A stretch of 64,000 nt of DNA from Alistipes shahii WAL 8301 (GTDB lineage: Bacteria; Bacteroidota; Bacteroidia; Bacteroidales; Rikenellaceae), in assembly GCF_025145845.1 (NCBI RefSeq), contig NZ_CP102253.1, positions 2,790,001 through 2,854,000 on the forward strand, given 5' to 3'. Below are positions 49,401 to 57,758 of the stretch, one piece after another (the stretch's first letter is position 1; the number at the start of each line of letters is the position of its first letter). A program made the position numbers and the translations under genes. The notes beneath the pieces were generated by a model that was not told the DNA's origin, ran no database searches, and was given only the letters and a program-made list of their open reading frames with translations.

Positions 49401-52173
49401 AATAGTATTTTGCCGTTTGACGGGATACGGCGTTGAGCACATGCCGATGGGCCTGACACCACGTCTGAACCTCCTCGACCGTCGTGCACGAAAAATCATA
49501 CGGAATCCACTCCTCCGCATCGAGCGGCTCAACCTTGCAAGGTTGACGATTCTCGTCCAGATAGGGAGAGTATCCCTTAAACGTATAGGGCAGCGGACGG
49601 TGGGTCACGGGGCACAACCAGGCTTTGCGGTAAAGCTGAAGTTCCACCTGAGCCAGATTCAACTGAGTTTTTTGACTGGATTTCCATCCATTATCATAGA
49701 TTTTCCCTAAGGCCAGCAGATTTCTCTTCTGCAACGTAGTCCACATGGCATGCAGGACACCTTCCACCAGCACTTTCCGCGATTCGGCCATCTGCGACGG
49801 AGTCGAGCCAAGCAGACAGCAAAGCAGTTTGGTCCAACGATTGTTGCCGAAAGTCGGCTCCTGCACCTCGCCAGCTGTATTTTGCTGCGAATAAAACCGC
49901 CGGCAGGTTTCCAGACTGATGGTGTGCCAGGGATGATTGACATCGCCTTCGGCCCGGTCCCGCAGATAAAAGACGGCATTACGGCTGCGGACGGTGCAAT
50001 CCAGATACATGTGCAGCAGAATCCGCCAGTCTTCCGGGTTGATCCGGTCCTGGGGGCGAAGAATAAGATCGTTAAACCGTACGACTTCGTCAGGCAATGT
50101 CAGATCGCCATTGTCTATTGCCGGATAGCGCATCCATACCAAACCGAGAGTTTCGGGCGCATTGGCCACCCTGGGACGTCGGGCCAGCTGTTCATACATC
50201 AGCGTCAGCACATAGCGATGCTTGACCACATCCAGAATCCGGCCCTGGTCATCGTAATCATCCGGAGAGTCGGCAAACTGCTGCAACAAAAAATTGAAAT
50301 CCGGATCCTGCTCCAGCCGGTCACACATCTCACTCCATCCAATCGGCTGGTCGGGCTGACTGGAAAGGAGATGGAATATCCGATTCAGAAGCCACTGACG
50401 TTCGACGTAAACCGATTGTTTGAGCGTGATACGGGCTGCAGCCTGACGGCTGTCGATAAAACTGATAAACTGCTGCCCGGCATGAGGCAGTCCCGGTTCG
50501 CTCTGAGACTCAGTCTGGTCCAGAAACACCGGAGCCAGAATGCGGCTCAGATATTGGGACGAGATACGGAATGACTTGAGTTCTATCGGTTTCCGCGGAG
50601 CGGTCTGATCATTGCCCCGACGGGCCCCTTTCAGAAACGAGCCGTGACAGTGCGGGCAGACGTCTCCTCCCGAACAATTCAACGTTCCGCGTTGCGGATT
50701 GTAGCTGAATGCATGCCCGGCTGTCACCTCGTATTCCTGACCCGGACAGAAATAGAGCGTATTGGTTGATGTGGAATTATCGTCGTCGGCAACTGCATCA
50801 TTCTTGTCGTCACCATCATCATCTGTATCCGAGTCATCATCCGTCATCTCGAAAATATCGAGATGATCTTCCTTCCGTGCCGGTTCATAATGTTGTTTTT
50901 GGATCGTCCCCGATGCTTTGGCGAGCAAGGTCCCGCAATAGGGGCAACGGACCAGCTCCAGCAGCGGGAAATCCGCATCATCGTCCTGCTGTTGGGCAAA
51001 CAGTTCAAAACGCCCGTCATGAATCTTATTGAGGCGCACGCTCAAGCCTTCGGAGAGGGTGCGGAAAAAGTAGTGTACTTTAACCGGCAGATGACAATAT
51101 TCACACAAATCGTCCAATAAGCCAAGCTTCTCAGCGATTGTCTTGCCTTCGGGTATAAGTCCGTTCAGCGGGACATATTCCGATTCCGGGCGGAGCAGGA
51201 TATCCCGGATCTCGCGCTGTCGGGCCTCGGACAGAAGAGGGTGATCCGATACGCACCAATTAGACGGACAAACACGCTTGCCGGAGATTATTTCAATTTG
51301 ATCTGCCTGTTTCCCCGAAATACCCGCAATGAATTTCTTAAGATCGGCATCGTTTCCCGAACCTGTCGTAGCCGACGAGGTGACAAACTGCACCTGATCC
51401 GGCGATACCCCGGCGGCAAGCAGAACCCGGCGGAGCAACAACGCCAGCTCTGCCGCCGCAGCCCCCTTGAACGTATGGGTCTCATCAATAACAATCCAAC
51501 GCAGATTCCTTGCCGCAATAAGAACTGACCGGTCCTTATCCCGCAAAAGCATGTATTCCAACATGGTCGGATTGGTGACCAGAATTTCAGGCGGTGTTTC
51601 CCGAATCGCCTGCCGGGTATTGATCTCATGCTTGAGCGGAACGACGTAATTGTCGTCCTGGTCATTTTCGGGCGTATTCCCGTTGTAGGTTGCAAAATGC
51701 AGATTCCGACCGCTTACCTCGATATACTTGCTAAAGCGGGTCTTCTGATCCTCGGCCAGGGCATTTAACGGATAGAGGAAAATAGCCTGTACGCCATTTC
51801 CCGGAACGGCATTGTGGATGACCGGCAACATGAAACATTCTGTTTTACCGGAGCCCGTACCAGTCGTCACACAGATGGATTTACCCTGTTCGAGAGCCTT
51901 CCAGCTTGCGAATTGATGCGCATACGGCTTATACGTGGCAGTCCAGGCAACCAGATGATCGATCTCCTGCTGCGACGCCGTACTGACCTCCCAGGGGAAC
52001 ATGGACTGAACCACCGGATAACAATCATCGGGACAGAATGTTTTCCGGATAGTCTGCTTGAAGTCACCCAGATAGGGATCATCCCGACGTGTAGGATCAT
52101 CTCCCTGCCAATAAGAGGCAACCGATTCTACAACCTCCCGGCATGCTTGTTCATATAATTCCTTGAATTTCAT
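46414..52173 (-). CDS. druE: DruE-like superfamily 2 helicase with DUF1998/MZB domain
   Basis: This 1919-residue protein has Walker A TTGTGSGKTECF (near 100), DETH box IVIDETHTFKG (near 225), SAT motif TSSATT, a helicase C domain with MEMGVDLGDLELV and QRAGRSGRKGQY, zinc-type Cys pairs (CPYCGTLL, CPHCHGSF), and near the C-terminus DUF1998 features (CPRCGRAEAEFC, then DQAKGGAGYSNRL). That size and layout are those of DruE, the helicase common to Druantia anti-phage systems. The gene directly upstream is DruH-like, as in Druantia type III. The type assignment needs a profile search. Confidence 0.82.
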   Translation of the reverse strand: MKFKELYEQACREVVESVASYWQGDDPTRRDDPYLGDFKQTIRKTFCPDDCYPVVQSMFPWEVSTASQQEIDHLVAWTATYKPYAHQFASWKALEQGKSICVTTGTGSGKTECFMLPVIHNAVPGNGVQAIFLYPLNALAEDQKTRFSKYIEVSGRNLHFATYNGNTPENDQDDNYVVPLKHEINTRQAIRETPPEILVTNPTMLEYMLLRDKDRSVLIAARNLRWIVIDETHTFKGAAAAELALLLRRVLLAAGVSPDQVQFVTSSATTGSGNDADLKKFIAGISGKQADQIEIISGKRVCPSNWCVSDHPLLSEARQREIRDILLRPESEYVPLNGLIPEGKTIAEKLGLLDDLCEYCHLPVKVHYFFRTLSEGLSVRLNKIHDGRFELFAQQQDDDADFPLLELVRCPYCGTLLAKASGTIQKQHYEPARKEDHLDIFEMTDDDSDTDDDGDDKNDAVADDDNSTSTNTLYFCPGQEYEVTAGHAFSYNPQRGTLNCSGGDVCPHCHGSFLKGARRGNDQTAPRKPIELKSFRISSQYLSRILAPVFLDQTESQSEPGLPHAGQQFISFIDSRQAAARITLKQSVYVERQWLLNRIFHLLSSQPDQPIGWSEMCDRLEQDPDFNFLLQQFADSPDDYDDQGRILDVVKHRYVLTLMYEQLARRPRVANAPETLGLVWMRYPAIDNGDLTLPDEVVRFNDLILRPQDRINPEDWRILLHMYLDCTVRSRNAVFYLRDRAEGDVNHPWHTISLETCRRFYSQQNTAGEVQEPTFGNNRWTKLLCCLLGSTPSQMAESRKVLVEGVLHAMWTTLQKRNLLALGKIYDNGWKSSQKTQLNLAQVELQLYRKAWLCPVTHRPLPYTFKGYSPYLDENRQPCKVEPLDAEEWIPYDFSCTTVEEVQTWCQAHRHVLNAVSRQTAKYYLKPKIYVSAEHTAQIRRRLLDIYQQEFKKHRINILTCSTTMEMGVDLGDLELVEMNSVPPHPANYKQRAGRSGRKGQYHSAAITLCGSDAVGLRTMQNPCQNLIARPFDIPKVDLNSPQLVKRHIAAFMIRSVGDRGNAPRLNDRIIDFFTPYMFDDDREREIVDSDFNSVGPARGLCLDSDETSFFTLRSQLISGKGLPAQQILSSLVAGTALSEMTVAEAAQITVSMLDHAYLELKDRFEYLKDEYTRKEHSSNQYRARLKATFVALLKTNLAQYLATHQVTPNAAMPVNVVEFSTKSDYKDQDNPSYMLRQALSQYAPGSVVVLGNKCYVSGGLRWSNMYRQQTDFVFITQNNDGQIFLDGTPGVRPFVVNGKTSLNMIRPLAFVNDGSSPTDRNIRESPYYRTEVALVGTETWPRRNNSRWLRVRSAAEDVTSSILFYNVGLGYGFCVCPRCGRAEAEFCAASQNLVDLPDSFMTGTRIAHQSVQSDKACSFNTRHDDRLLRNVVLGDTIQTDYTEIDIHIPGWVPDGTKLRHTLGMLICNELAARTGINRGDIDYLITSFGSLCVYDQAKGGAGYSNRLCMNGLIYEVLDHIRASIQTMTSDMLIDRYTRNNSDKIDLAATRRWLDEEYEMCETLPAAIQALSQRAQISFTLKSDILRALSDGKSVTLYAAADSVGQYDDFLAVNRSLWYKNCTPANTSLCLYGTAKAIDFPTYLILIRCQASASLLQMQAVPYSDVWPVAAIGDDLYVTEDAAAARLDGNWGGDACYRLPGMAAALQSTSLEPGNPNAGNSWKFVIPSRTEIPVRQLCDTVCGIEPECQKAITSFMERHRRQSVRFVYQDEHLKSELGMLLTVQFVKRIVEILQPSDIQLCFEMEKYWDGRTNNARITDNLQDNRTRDGVLQGFCDRVFGQGIDLHINSNSPKALPHWRELKVEAGGECLVFYPNGGIPNGWFLGRNGRYVNAVDGTEGDINISSKDQTIMYDVEIKSL

Positions 52174-52180
52174 ATATTGT

Positions 52181-55100
52181 TTATCCTTTTATTTCACACA
52201 ACAACTGATACAGAGCAGCATAATCAATCCGATCAAAATCGCTCATGCGACCTGATCTTTGCTCGTGTCCCATATCCATATTAGCATCCTTCGCATCTCC
52301 CCGCAGGCATTGTGCAACGCGATTGACAGACAGTTTGCTACGCCGAAACTGCATCGGAAGCCGCCAGAATTCAGTGACAATGCGTTTTTTATCCGGTTCC
52401 ATCGTACCATCGTCCGGTTTGCTCTCCAGCAGTTCCTGAACCGCCGACCTGAACCGGGCTCGCTGCTCCTCATCCCGAGTCGACAAACGAATCACCTCCA
52501 GCCAGGTGGAACGCGAAACAGCCCACCAGTCGAACACCATCTCGGACGAGAGTTGGTACAAGGCTTGATAATCGACCTGTTCGGATTGGACACATAAAGA
52601 TACGAAAAATTGAGCAAACCGGAAGGAAACAGAATGTAATCCTTGCTTGCGGACATCGCATAACCGACATTTGTAACAATCGGCTCGGAAATCATCTTTG
52701 CTCGTCCAGGTCAAAGCGCACAGCCGATCGAAGACATTGAAGTAGAGAGAATGCACAATCGCCAAGCGGAAGTCGCGAACCCCACCGTCCCAATCCGGTT
52801 GATGAGCATACCGGCAAATACGTTTGTACCGGCGAAATCTTCGCTTTTTAGAATCGAGGGCAGCCTCATTAGATTGAGAGGATGAGGGAACATACCTGGG
52901 TCTGAAATAATACAGAGGAAGCGCATCCAATTCGGCCAACGTTTGAAACAGCATACCTTCGTTCGGTGAATCAAAGTGTAACTCCGTTTTACCATCCTGC
53001 TCGACAAACTGTACACCGACTATCTTTCCATTCGCAAACTCGTAGAACAGGAATCTGCAGGATTTCAGACGATCGCCGTCGAGATTGATGAAATACCCCT
53101 GCCGGTTGTTTTCAATAACATTGGAGGAATATGGCATAAAATTAAACCCCAGAAACGATACGGTATTGTGAGTATTCAATCCGTACAAATCCCGGTATAC
53201 AGCATCTCGGACCGATTTGATTCCTAACTTTTGAATTAATTCTACTCGGGTGCATTGGGTCTCATCAATGCTTCGCAACTGAAAATAAGAATAGAACTTC
53301 AACGGAATATTTCTAATTGTTATCGGTATTAACTCATCCGTATTCCGAATGAAAATGGAGCCCTTATCACGTATGGGACGATAAACCTCAAGCATCAACG
53401 AATCATTGCCACTCCGAATGGCATAAGGGACCGTATCGGACTGCTCGTTACTATTGACCGGCAATATCTCGGCATTCAAACCGGAAGAGCAAATCCGATA
53501 AAGTTGCAGATCCCGTTCAAGCGTTGCATCGTTTGGGATGATAAAGCATGAAACGGAGACTTTTTTCCCGGTGGCTTCATCCGATACAACAACCTCACAA
53601 AAGCCGAGTTGCCCGGCAGAATTCCATTTCAGATTTTTTCTGACACGGATTGCCTCGGTCCCATCTTCGATATACCCCGTGAACGTTGTGGATGGTTTGA
53701 TCAAAAAAGCAGGATGAACAACATCGTCCTTGTCTCGGTATTCAACCTTTCCATTCCGGTAACGGACCGCATTTGAGAAAAGTTGCTCCTGCGGCTCCAC
53801 ATAAAGCGTTCCCGCCACATAAGGCAGGATCGCTAATTTTTTACCTCCATAACTGTATTCAATGCGCGAATAAACCGGAATCCACAAGCTCTCCCCACAG
53901 ACAGCAGTTTCAGGCATGCCTGCTTCGACCTTGAATTTCATCCGATCCAATACAAACAGAGCTTTTTCTCCAACCTGTTTTCGACTGCTCCAGCGATTCT
54001 GTTGTTCGAGCGTAAACGGGATGCAAGGTGGCAGATCCAAAGTTTGAAGGGTGTCTCCTTCTCTTTCGGAAGTCCGCCAACCGATTGTCAATGGATGCAA
54101 CCAGGAGATACGACGTTCTCCGCTCAGCACACCATAATGAGATGCCGCAGGATACCGCCCGTAATCGGATGCCAATATGAATTTAAAGAAGCCTCCGGCA
54201 TTGTAAAAATAATCGCGGCCTACGGCCCTGTAAAACGGGATTGTCAACAAGGGCATGCGCCCTTGTTTGATAACGATCTCAAAGAGATTCTCATCATCAG
54301 GAATACCCCACATGCGTGCCGTTTCAATCGGAATATCCTTGTTGGGCCGGGTCGTCCGGGGATTGGAATGCAGGCACAGGAGCAACGCCATGGCGAGCTG
54401 ATCATCGTCGTCGGACTTCCATGCCAGCCATTCCAGGTAAAACTTACCCGGACGCCGTCGCTGATCGGCCTTTCGCCTGCCCTCCAATACGAATTTCCGG
54501 AAGGAGACGAAAGGTTCCTGCGAAAGATCCGCTTCAGCGATGGGCCAGCCGACATCCCCATCCTGACGCAAGGCGCTCAAACAATCCACATAGGATCGGA
54601 TCGAGTCGGATTGAGCCATAACCTGGTTGCGAAAAACATCATCCTCCCCGGACAACTCCTCGGATGTTTGCTTCCCGGGAGCAAAATACGCAGCCAAAGT
54701 ATCAACCATGTTGTTATTCCGGTTCTTCTGCACGATATAGTTTACCGGAAGACCTCCCTGCACATACATCGACCAGAGCCATTTCCGATGGTTGCCCGCA
54801 TGGCAGACGTTTTCTTCGCCATAAGCCCGGCAAAATATCTCTTGAGCTATTCCAGGTCCAATCAGTCCGATATCTTCCAGCGCATTATTTTCCAAATCAT
54901 AACCATTGAACTCTCGCTTGAACCACTCGGCACAATACACGGCCACCAATCGGGAAAAAAGCCGAATGGCTTGATCGTTTCCCAACCTTTTAATCGTGGC
55001 TTTTATATTGCCCTGTGTTCCAAAAATCCCGCTTACAATCCAGGTCAGATTCTTTTTCAATATCTCATATACCGAAGACGGAATCTTCCACTGCCAGATA

Positions 55101-55609
55101 TACCGTTTGCCAAAGTTCTTCAGATCATCACCCCATTTTTCGGCAAAAGCGCTCAGATTCTCCGAACAGACATCCGTTGCCTCTACCGGACTCACCTCTT
55201 TTCGTCGAATGGAAGTTTTTTTTAAATCACACTCCTGCGTCACCCCATATTCCCGGGAGGCCGGAGCAGACAAATGCCCATATTTAGACCTATTAAACTC
55301 GACATGCTCCCCATCCACATGACTCAGCATCGGAGAATCCAGCATGGCGACCAACCGATCCGGTTCGACAGGACCGATCATTGAAGAAATATTGGCACAA
55401 CATGCTTCCCGAGAGAGTTTCAGTAATTTTTTCCGGAAAGGGTTCAACGTTCCGAACATGACCTGCCAAACATTGTCCTTCTCCTGAAAATCCAGTTCCC
55501 AACCGAGTCCTTCAGCCAGCAAGGCGCATAACAGCATGCGACTTTCCATTGTCTCCTGCTGTTTCATCAAACCCAAATAAACTATAGACTTCAGCCCTCC
55601 AATCGTCAT
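52181..55609 (-). CDS. druH: DruH-like large protein, Druantia type III partner
   Basis: This protein has about 1142 residues counted from the ATG at 55609 (MTIGGLKSIVYLG); MKQQETMES 42 bases later is an alternative start. It has no recognisable enzymatic motif. Cys-rich segments occur near the C-terminal third (RADCYKCRLCDVRK). Its size, its place 7 bases before the DruE-like gene and the lack of known domains match DruH of two-gene Druantia III systems, but sequence similarity could not be tested here, so the symbol is tentative. Confidence 0.6.
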   Translation of the reverse strand: MTIGGLKSIVYLGLMKQQETMESRMLLCALLAEGLGWELDFQEKDNVWQVMFGTLNPFRKKLLKLSREACCANISSMIGPVEPDRLVAMLDSPMLSHVDGEHVEFNRSKYGHLSAPASREYGVTQECDLKKTSIRRKEVSPVEATDVCSENLSAFAEKWGDDLKNFGKRYIWQWKIPSSVYEILKKNLTWIVSGIFGTQGNIKATIKRLGNDQAIRLFSRLVAVYCAEWFKREFNGYDLENNALEDIGLIGPGIAQEIFCRAYGEENVCHAGNHRKWLWSMYVQGGLPVNYIVQKNRNNNMVDTLAAYFAPGKQTSEELSGEDDVFRNQVMAQSDSIRSYVDCLSALRQDGDVGWPIAEADLSQEPFVSFRKFVLEGRRKADQRRRPGKFYLEWLAWKSDDDDQLAMALLLCLHSNPRTTRPNKDIPIETARMWGIPDDENLFEIVIKQGRMPLLTIPFYRAVGRDYFYNAGGFFKFILASDYGRYPAASHYGVLSGERRISWLHPLTIGWRTSEREGDTLQTLDLPPCIPFTLEQQNRWSSRKQVGEKALFVLDRMKFKVEAGMPETAVCGESLWIPVYSRIEYSYGGKKLAILPYVAGTLYVEPQEQLFSNAVRYRNGKVEYRDKDDVVHPAFLIKPSTTFTGYIEDGTEAIRVRKNLKWNSAGQLGFCEVVVSDEATGKKVSVSCFIIPNDATLERDLQLYRICSSGLNAEILPVNSNEQSDTVPYAIRSGNDSLMLEVYRPIRDKGSIFIRNTDELIPITIRNIPLKFYSYFQLRSIDETQCTRVELIQKLGIKSVRDAVYRDLYGLNTHNTVSFLGFNFMPYSSNVIENNRQGYFINLDGDRLKSCRFLFYEFANGKIVGVQFVEQDGKTELHFDSPNEGMLFQTLAELDALPLYYFRPRYVPSSSQSNEAALDSKKRRFRRYKRICRYAHQPDWDGGVRDFRLAIVHSLYFNVFDRLCALTWTSKDDFRADCYKCRLCDVRKQGLHSVSFRFAQFFVSLCVQSEQVDYQALYQLSSEMVFDWWAVSRSTWLEVIRLSTRDEEQRARFRSAVQELLESKPDDGTMEPDKKRIVTEFWRLPMQFRRSKLSVNRVAQCLRGDAKDANMDMGHEQRSGRMSDFDRIDYAALYQLLCEIKG

Positions 55610-55788
55610 ATACTTCAATATTAAGATCCTGTAACATTTCAACGCATGCGCTCATGGCTGAAACAACTGCTATAAAAACTCTCTATGGTTATTGTAACTG
55701 CGAAATGCGTAATAAAAGTAATATAAAAGATCTGTTCACGCAAGAACATATCTGATTCTCGTTAATATGGCATATCCAAATTTTAGGT

Positions 55789-55946
55789 TAACCTATTCCT
55801 AGTCCAACGGAGATTGCCTTCCGAACATCCGCTACCGTAAGACCTGTTTCCGGATTTATGCTGACCAGACTCAGTAGAAAATCCTCCTCATCATCCAGAA
55901 TAACACAAGGTGGTCTGGTCCGGTATGCCGAGAGACAGGCTCCATA
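55789..55946 (-). pseudogene. Fragment of an unidentified gene near attR
   Basis: An open stretch of about 51 codons without a start reads ACLSAYRTRPPCVILDD, then PETGLTVADVRKAISVG before a TAA. It looks like the C-terminal remnant of a real gene. The 750 bases between the DruH-like gene and attR otherwise hold no gene; a TATCTTTG element lies at 56227-56234. Confidence 0.35.
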
Positions 55947-56178
55947 CTAATAAATAAAACTAAAACAGAGCCACATCGGCGACTAGGTTTGGGCGCCGCT
56001 GCCGCATAGCACCCTCGATCTCAACCGGTTGCCGAGTGGGACAGGAGAATTTCAAGGAGTTTTACCGGAAAAAGGCTTTGGATGCATCGATCTCATGAGG
56101 ATTTAGAAGCCCCAAATGGCGAACAACAACCATAAGATGCCGTCAGAAAACAACTAAAATTATTCGATTCCTTTTCGA

Positions 56179-56297
56179 GGTGGAGCAAAATCGGAAGGCA
56201 TCTGCTTACTTTTCAAAATAAAAGGTTATCTTTGCATCGTAGTAGGAAATCGACCCCGTGAAACCCTGCAAAATGGTGCGGTTTTTCGGTGGAGCAA
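56179..56297 (+). repeat. Arm-type integrase site candidates near attR
   Basis: GGTGGAGCAA at 56179-56188 and 56288-56297 matches the decamer near attL (23622-23631). All copies have the same orientation. Confidence 0.6.
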
Positions 56298-56360
56298 CCG
56301 CGGGAGACAGTCGCTTTTGCCGAAATCCAATTCAAAGATATACAGACACTTGATCGCATA

Positions 56361-56384
56361 GTTCGATTCCTGGTGGTACCACTT
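56361..56384 (+). other. attR of element B (displaced tRNA-Phe 3' end)
   Basis: Exact 24-base copy of 23498-23521 without any preceding tRNA half. It is the original 3' end of the tRNA pushed away by the insertion of element B. A terminator hairpin and the integrase of element C follow at once. Confidence 0.88.
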
Positions 56385-56391
56385 GAAAGTC

Positions 56392-56425
56392 AGAGAGTTG
56401 CAGAAATGCGACTCTCTTTCTTTTT
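56392..56425 (+). terminator. Former tRNA terminator right of attR
   Basis: AGAGAGT (56392-56398) pairs with ACTCTCT (56411-56417), followed by TTTCTTTTT. It would have ended the tRNA transcript before element B separated them. Confidence 0.75.
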
Positions 56426-56474
56426 GGTGTAAAACGGGCGAAAAACAGGGTTTGTTTTACCCAGTGTTTTACCC

Positions 56475-57677
56475 ATGAGCACAACTATCGAGGTGGTATG
56501 CTTCAAATACAAGCCTCTCAAAAACAATGAATTTCCTTTAAGAATACGCATTACAAAAGACCGCAAGACCAAATATATCAGCCTTGGAGTGTCTGTTGCA
56601 CCTCAGTATTGGGATTTCGACAGAAATCAGCCCACATTGGATTGCCCTGATAGGGAATATCTGGAGAAACTGATTGCCAATAAATTATGTGAGTGTAAAG
56701 GCAAGGTTGTGGAATTGAAATCCGAGAATAGGGAATTTACCGCAACAACCCTTAAAGAACAAATCTCCAAACCTGTGAAGGCTGTGACCGTCGGAGAACT
56801 CTTTGAACAGATCATCCGGGAGTTGCAGGATGAACGCAGGACAGGTTATGCTACCTCTGTGGAGCAAGTTTATCGGTCGTTGCTCAAATTCAATAAGCAC
56901 CTGAGTGTCTATTTTTCTGACATCGACCATTTGTGGCTGAAACGCTATGAATTGTGGCTCCGCAGGCAGGGTAGAGCTGAGAATACCATAGGTGTCCGGT
57001 TCAGAACCCTGAGAATGGTCTTTAATCAGGCCATAGAGCGTGGATATGCCAAGATGGAGCAGTACCCATTCAAGAGTTACAAAGTGGGTAAATTGCACGC
57101 AGAAACTCCAAAACGTGCCATATCCAAGACAGAGGTGAAAGCCGTTATGGATTTCCCATGTGAGGGGCGGGATTTTTATACCCGGTTTGCCATTGACCTT
57201 TTCAGTTTCTCCTATTTGATGGGCGGTATTAATTTCGCAGACATGGCTAATCTCACTCGGCAGAACATTGTGGATGGCAGATTGGTTTACAGGCGGCAGA
57301 AAACCGGGAAATTGTTGAATCTGCCTATTCACAGCCGGGCTATGGAGATTATTGAAAGTTATGCTTCCGGGAACATCTACCTGTTCCCTATCTATTCAAA
57401 GGAACATAAAACGATCCAACAAAAATTAAACAGGCATCACAAGGTCATTACCAAGGTAAACCGGGCTTTGGCCGAGATAGGCAGGGAGTTGAAAATACCG
57501 ATTAAACTCACAACCTATGTAGCTCGGCATAGCTATGCCACGGTGCTGAAAAGGGCTGGTGTTCCTACCTCTATTATTTCTGAATCTCTCGGGCACAGTT
57601 CTGAGCGAGTGACCCAAATTTATCTGGACAGTTTCGAAAATGAACGGATGGATGAGGCGATGCGGAATCTCCTGTAA
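56475..57677 (+). CDS. Tyrosine integrase of element C
   Basis: This 400-residue protein, closely related over its whole length to the integrase of element A (for example TIEVVCFKYKPLKNNEFP and IYLDSFENERMDEAM), has catalytic motifs ARHSYATVLKRAG and LGHSSERVTQIYLDSF. The first box is LMGGINFADM without Arg. It starts 91 bases beyond attR, the same spacing as integrase A from tRNA-Phe copy 1, so its element was in the tRNA before element B arrived. A degenerate tandem GTTTTACCC repeat precedes the ATG. Confidence 0.92.
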   Translation: MSTTIEVVCFKYKPLKNNEFPLRIRITKDRKTKYISLGVSVAPQYWDFDRNQPTLDCPDREYLEKLIANKLCECKGKVVELKSENREFTATTLKEQISKPVKAVTVGELFEQIIRELQDERRTGYATSVEQVYRSLLKFNKHLSVYFSDIDHLWLKRYELWLRRQGRAENTIGVRFRTLRMVFNQAIERGYAKMEQYPFKSYKVGKLHAETPKRAISKTEVKAVMDFPCEGRDFYTRFAIDLFSFSYLMGGINFADMANLTRQNIVDGRLVYRRQKTGKLLNLPIHSRAMEIIESYASGNIYLFPIYSKEHKTIQQKLNRHHKVITKVNRALAEIGRELKIPIKLTTYVARHSYATVLKRAGVPTSIISESLGHSSERVTQIYLDSFENERMDEAMRNLL

Positions 57678-57758
57678 AGTTGTACACCTATCTTCCTAAT
57701 ATAATTTGGAGATAGGTGTGCAATTTTGTAAATTTCGGAGAACTAATCTCAAACTGAT

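Noticed and set aside
56361..56384. A third tRNA-Phe
   Set aside because: Only the T-arm and 3' acceptor strand are present; the 5' half is missing, so it is an attachment-site remnant.
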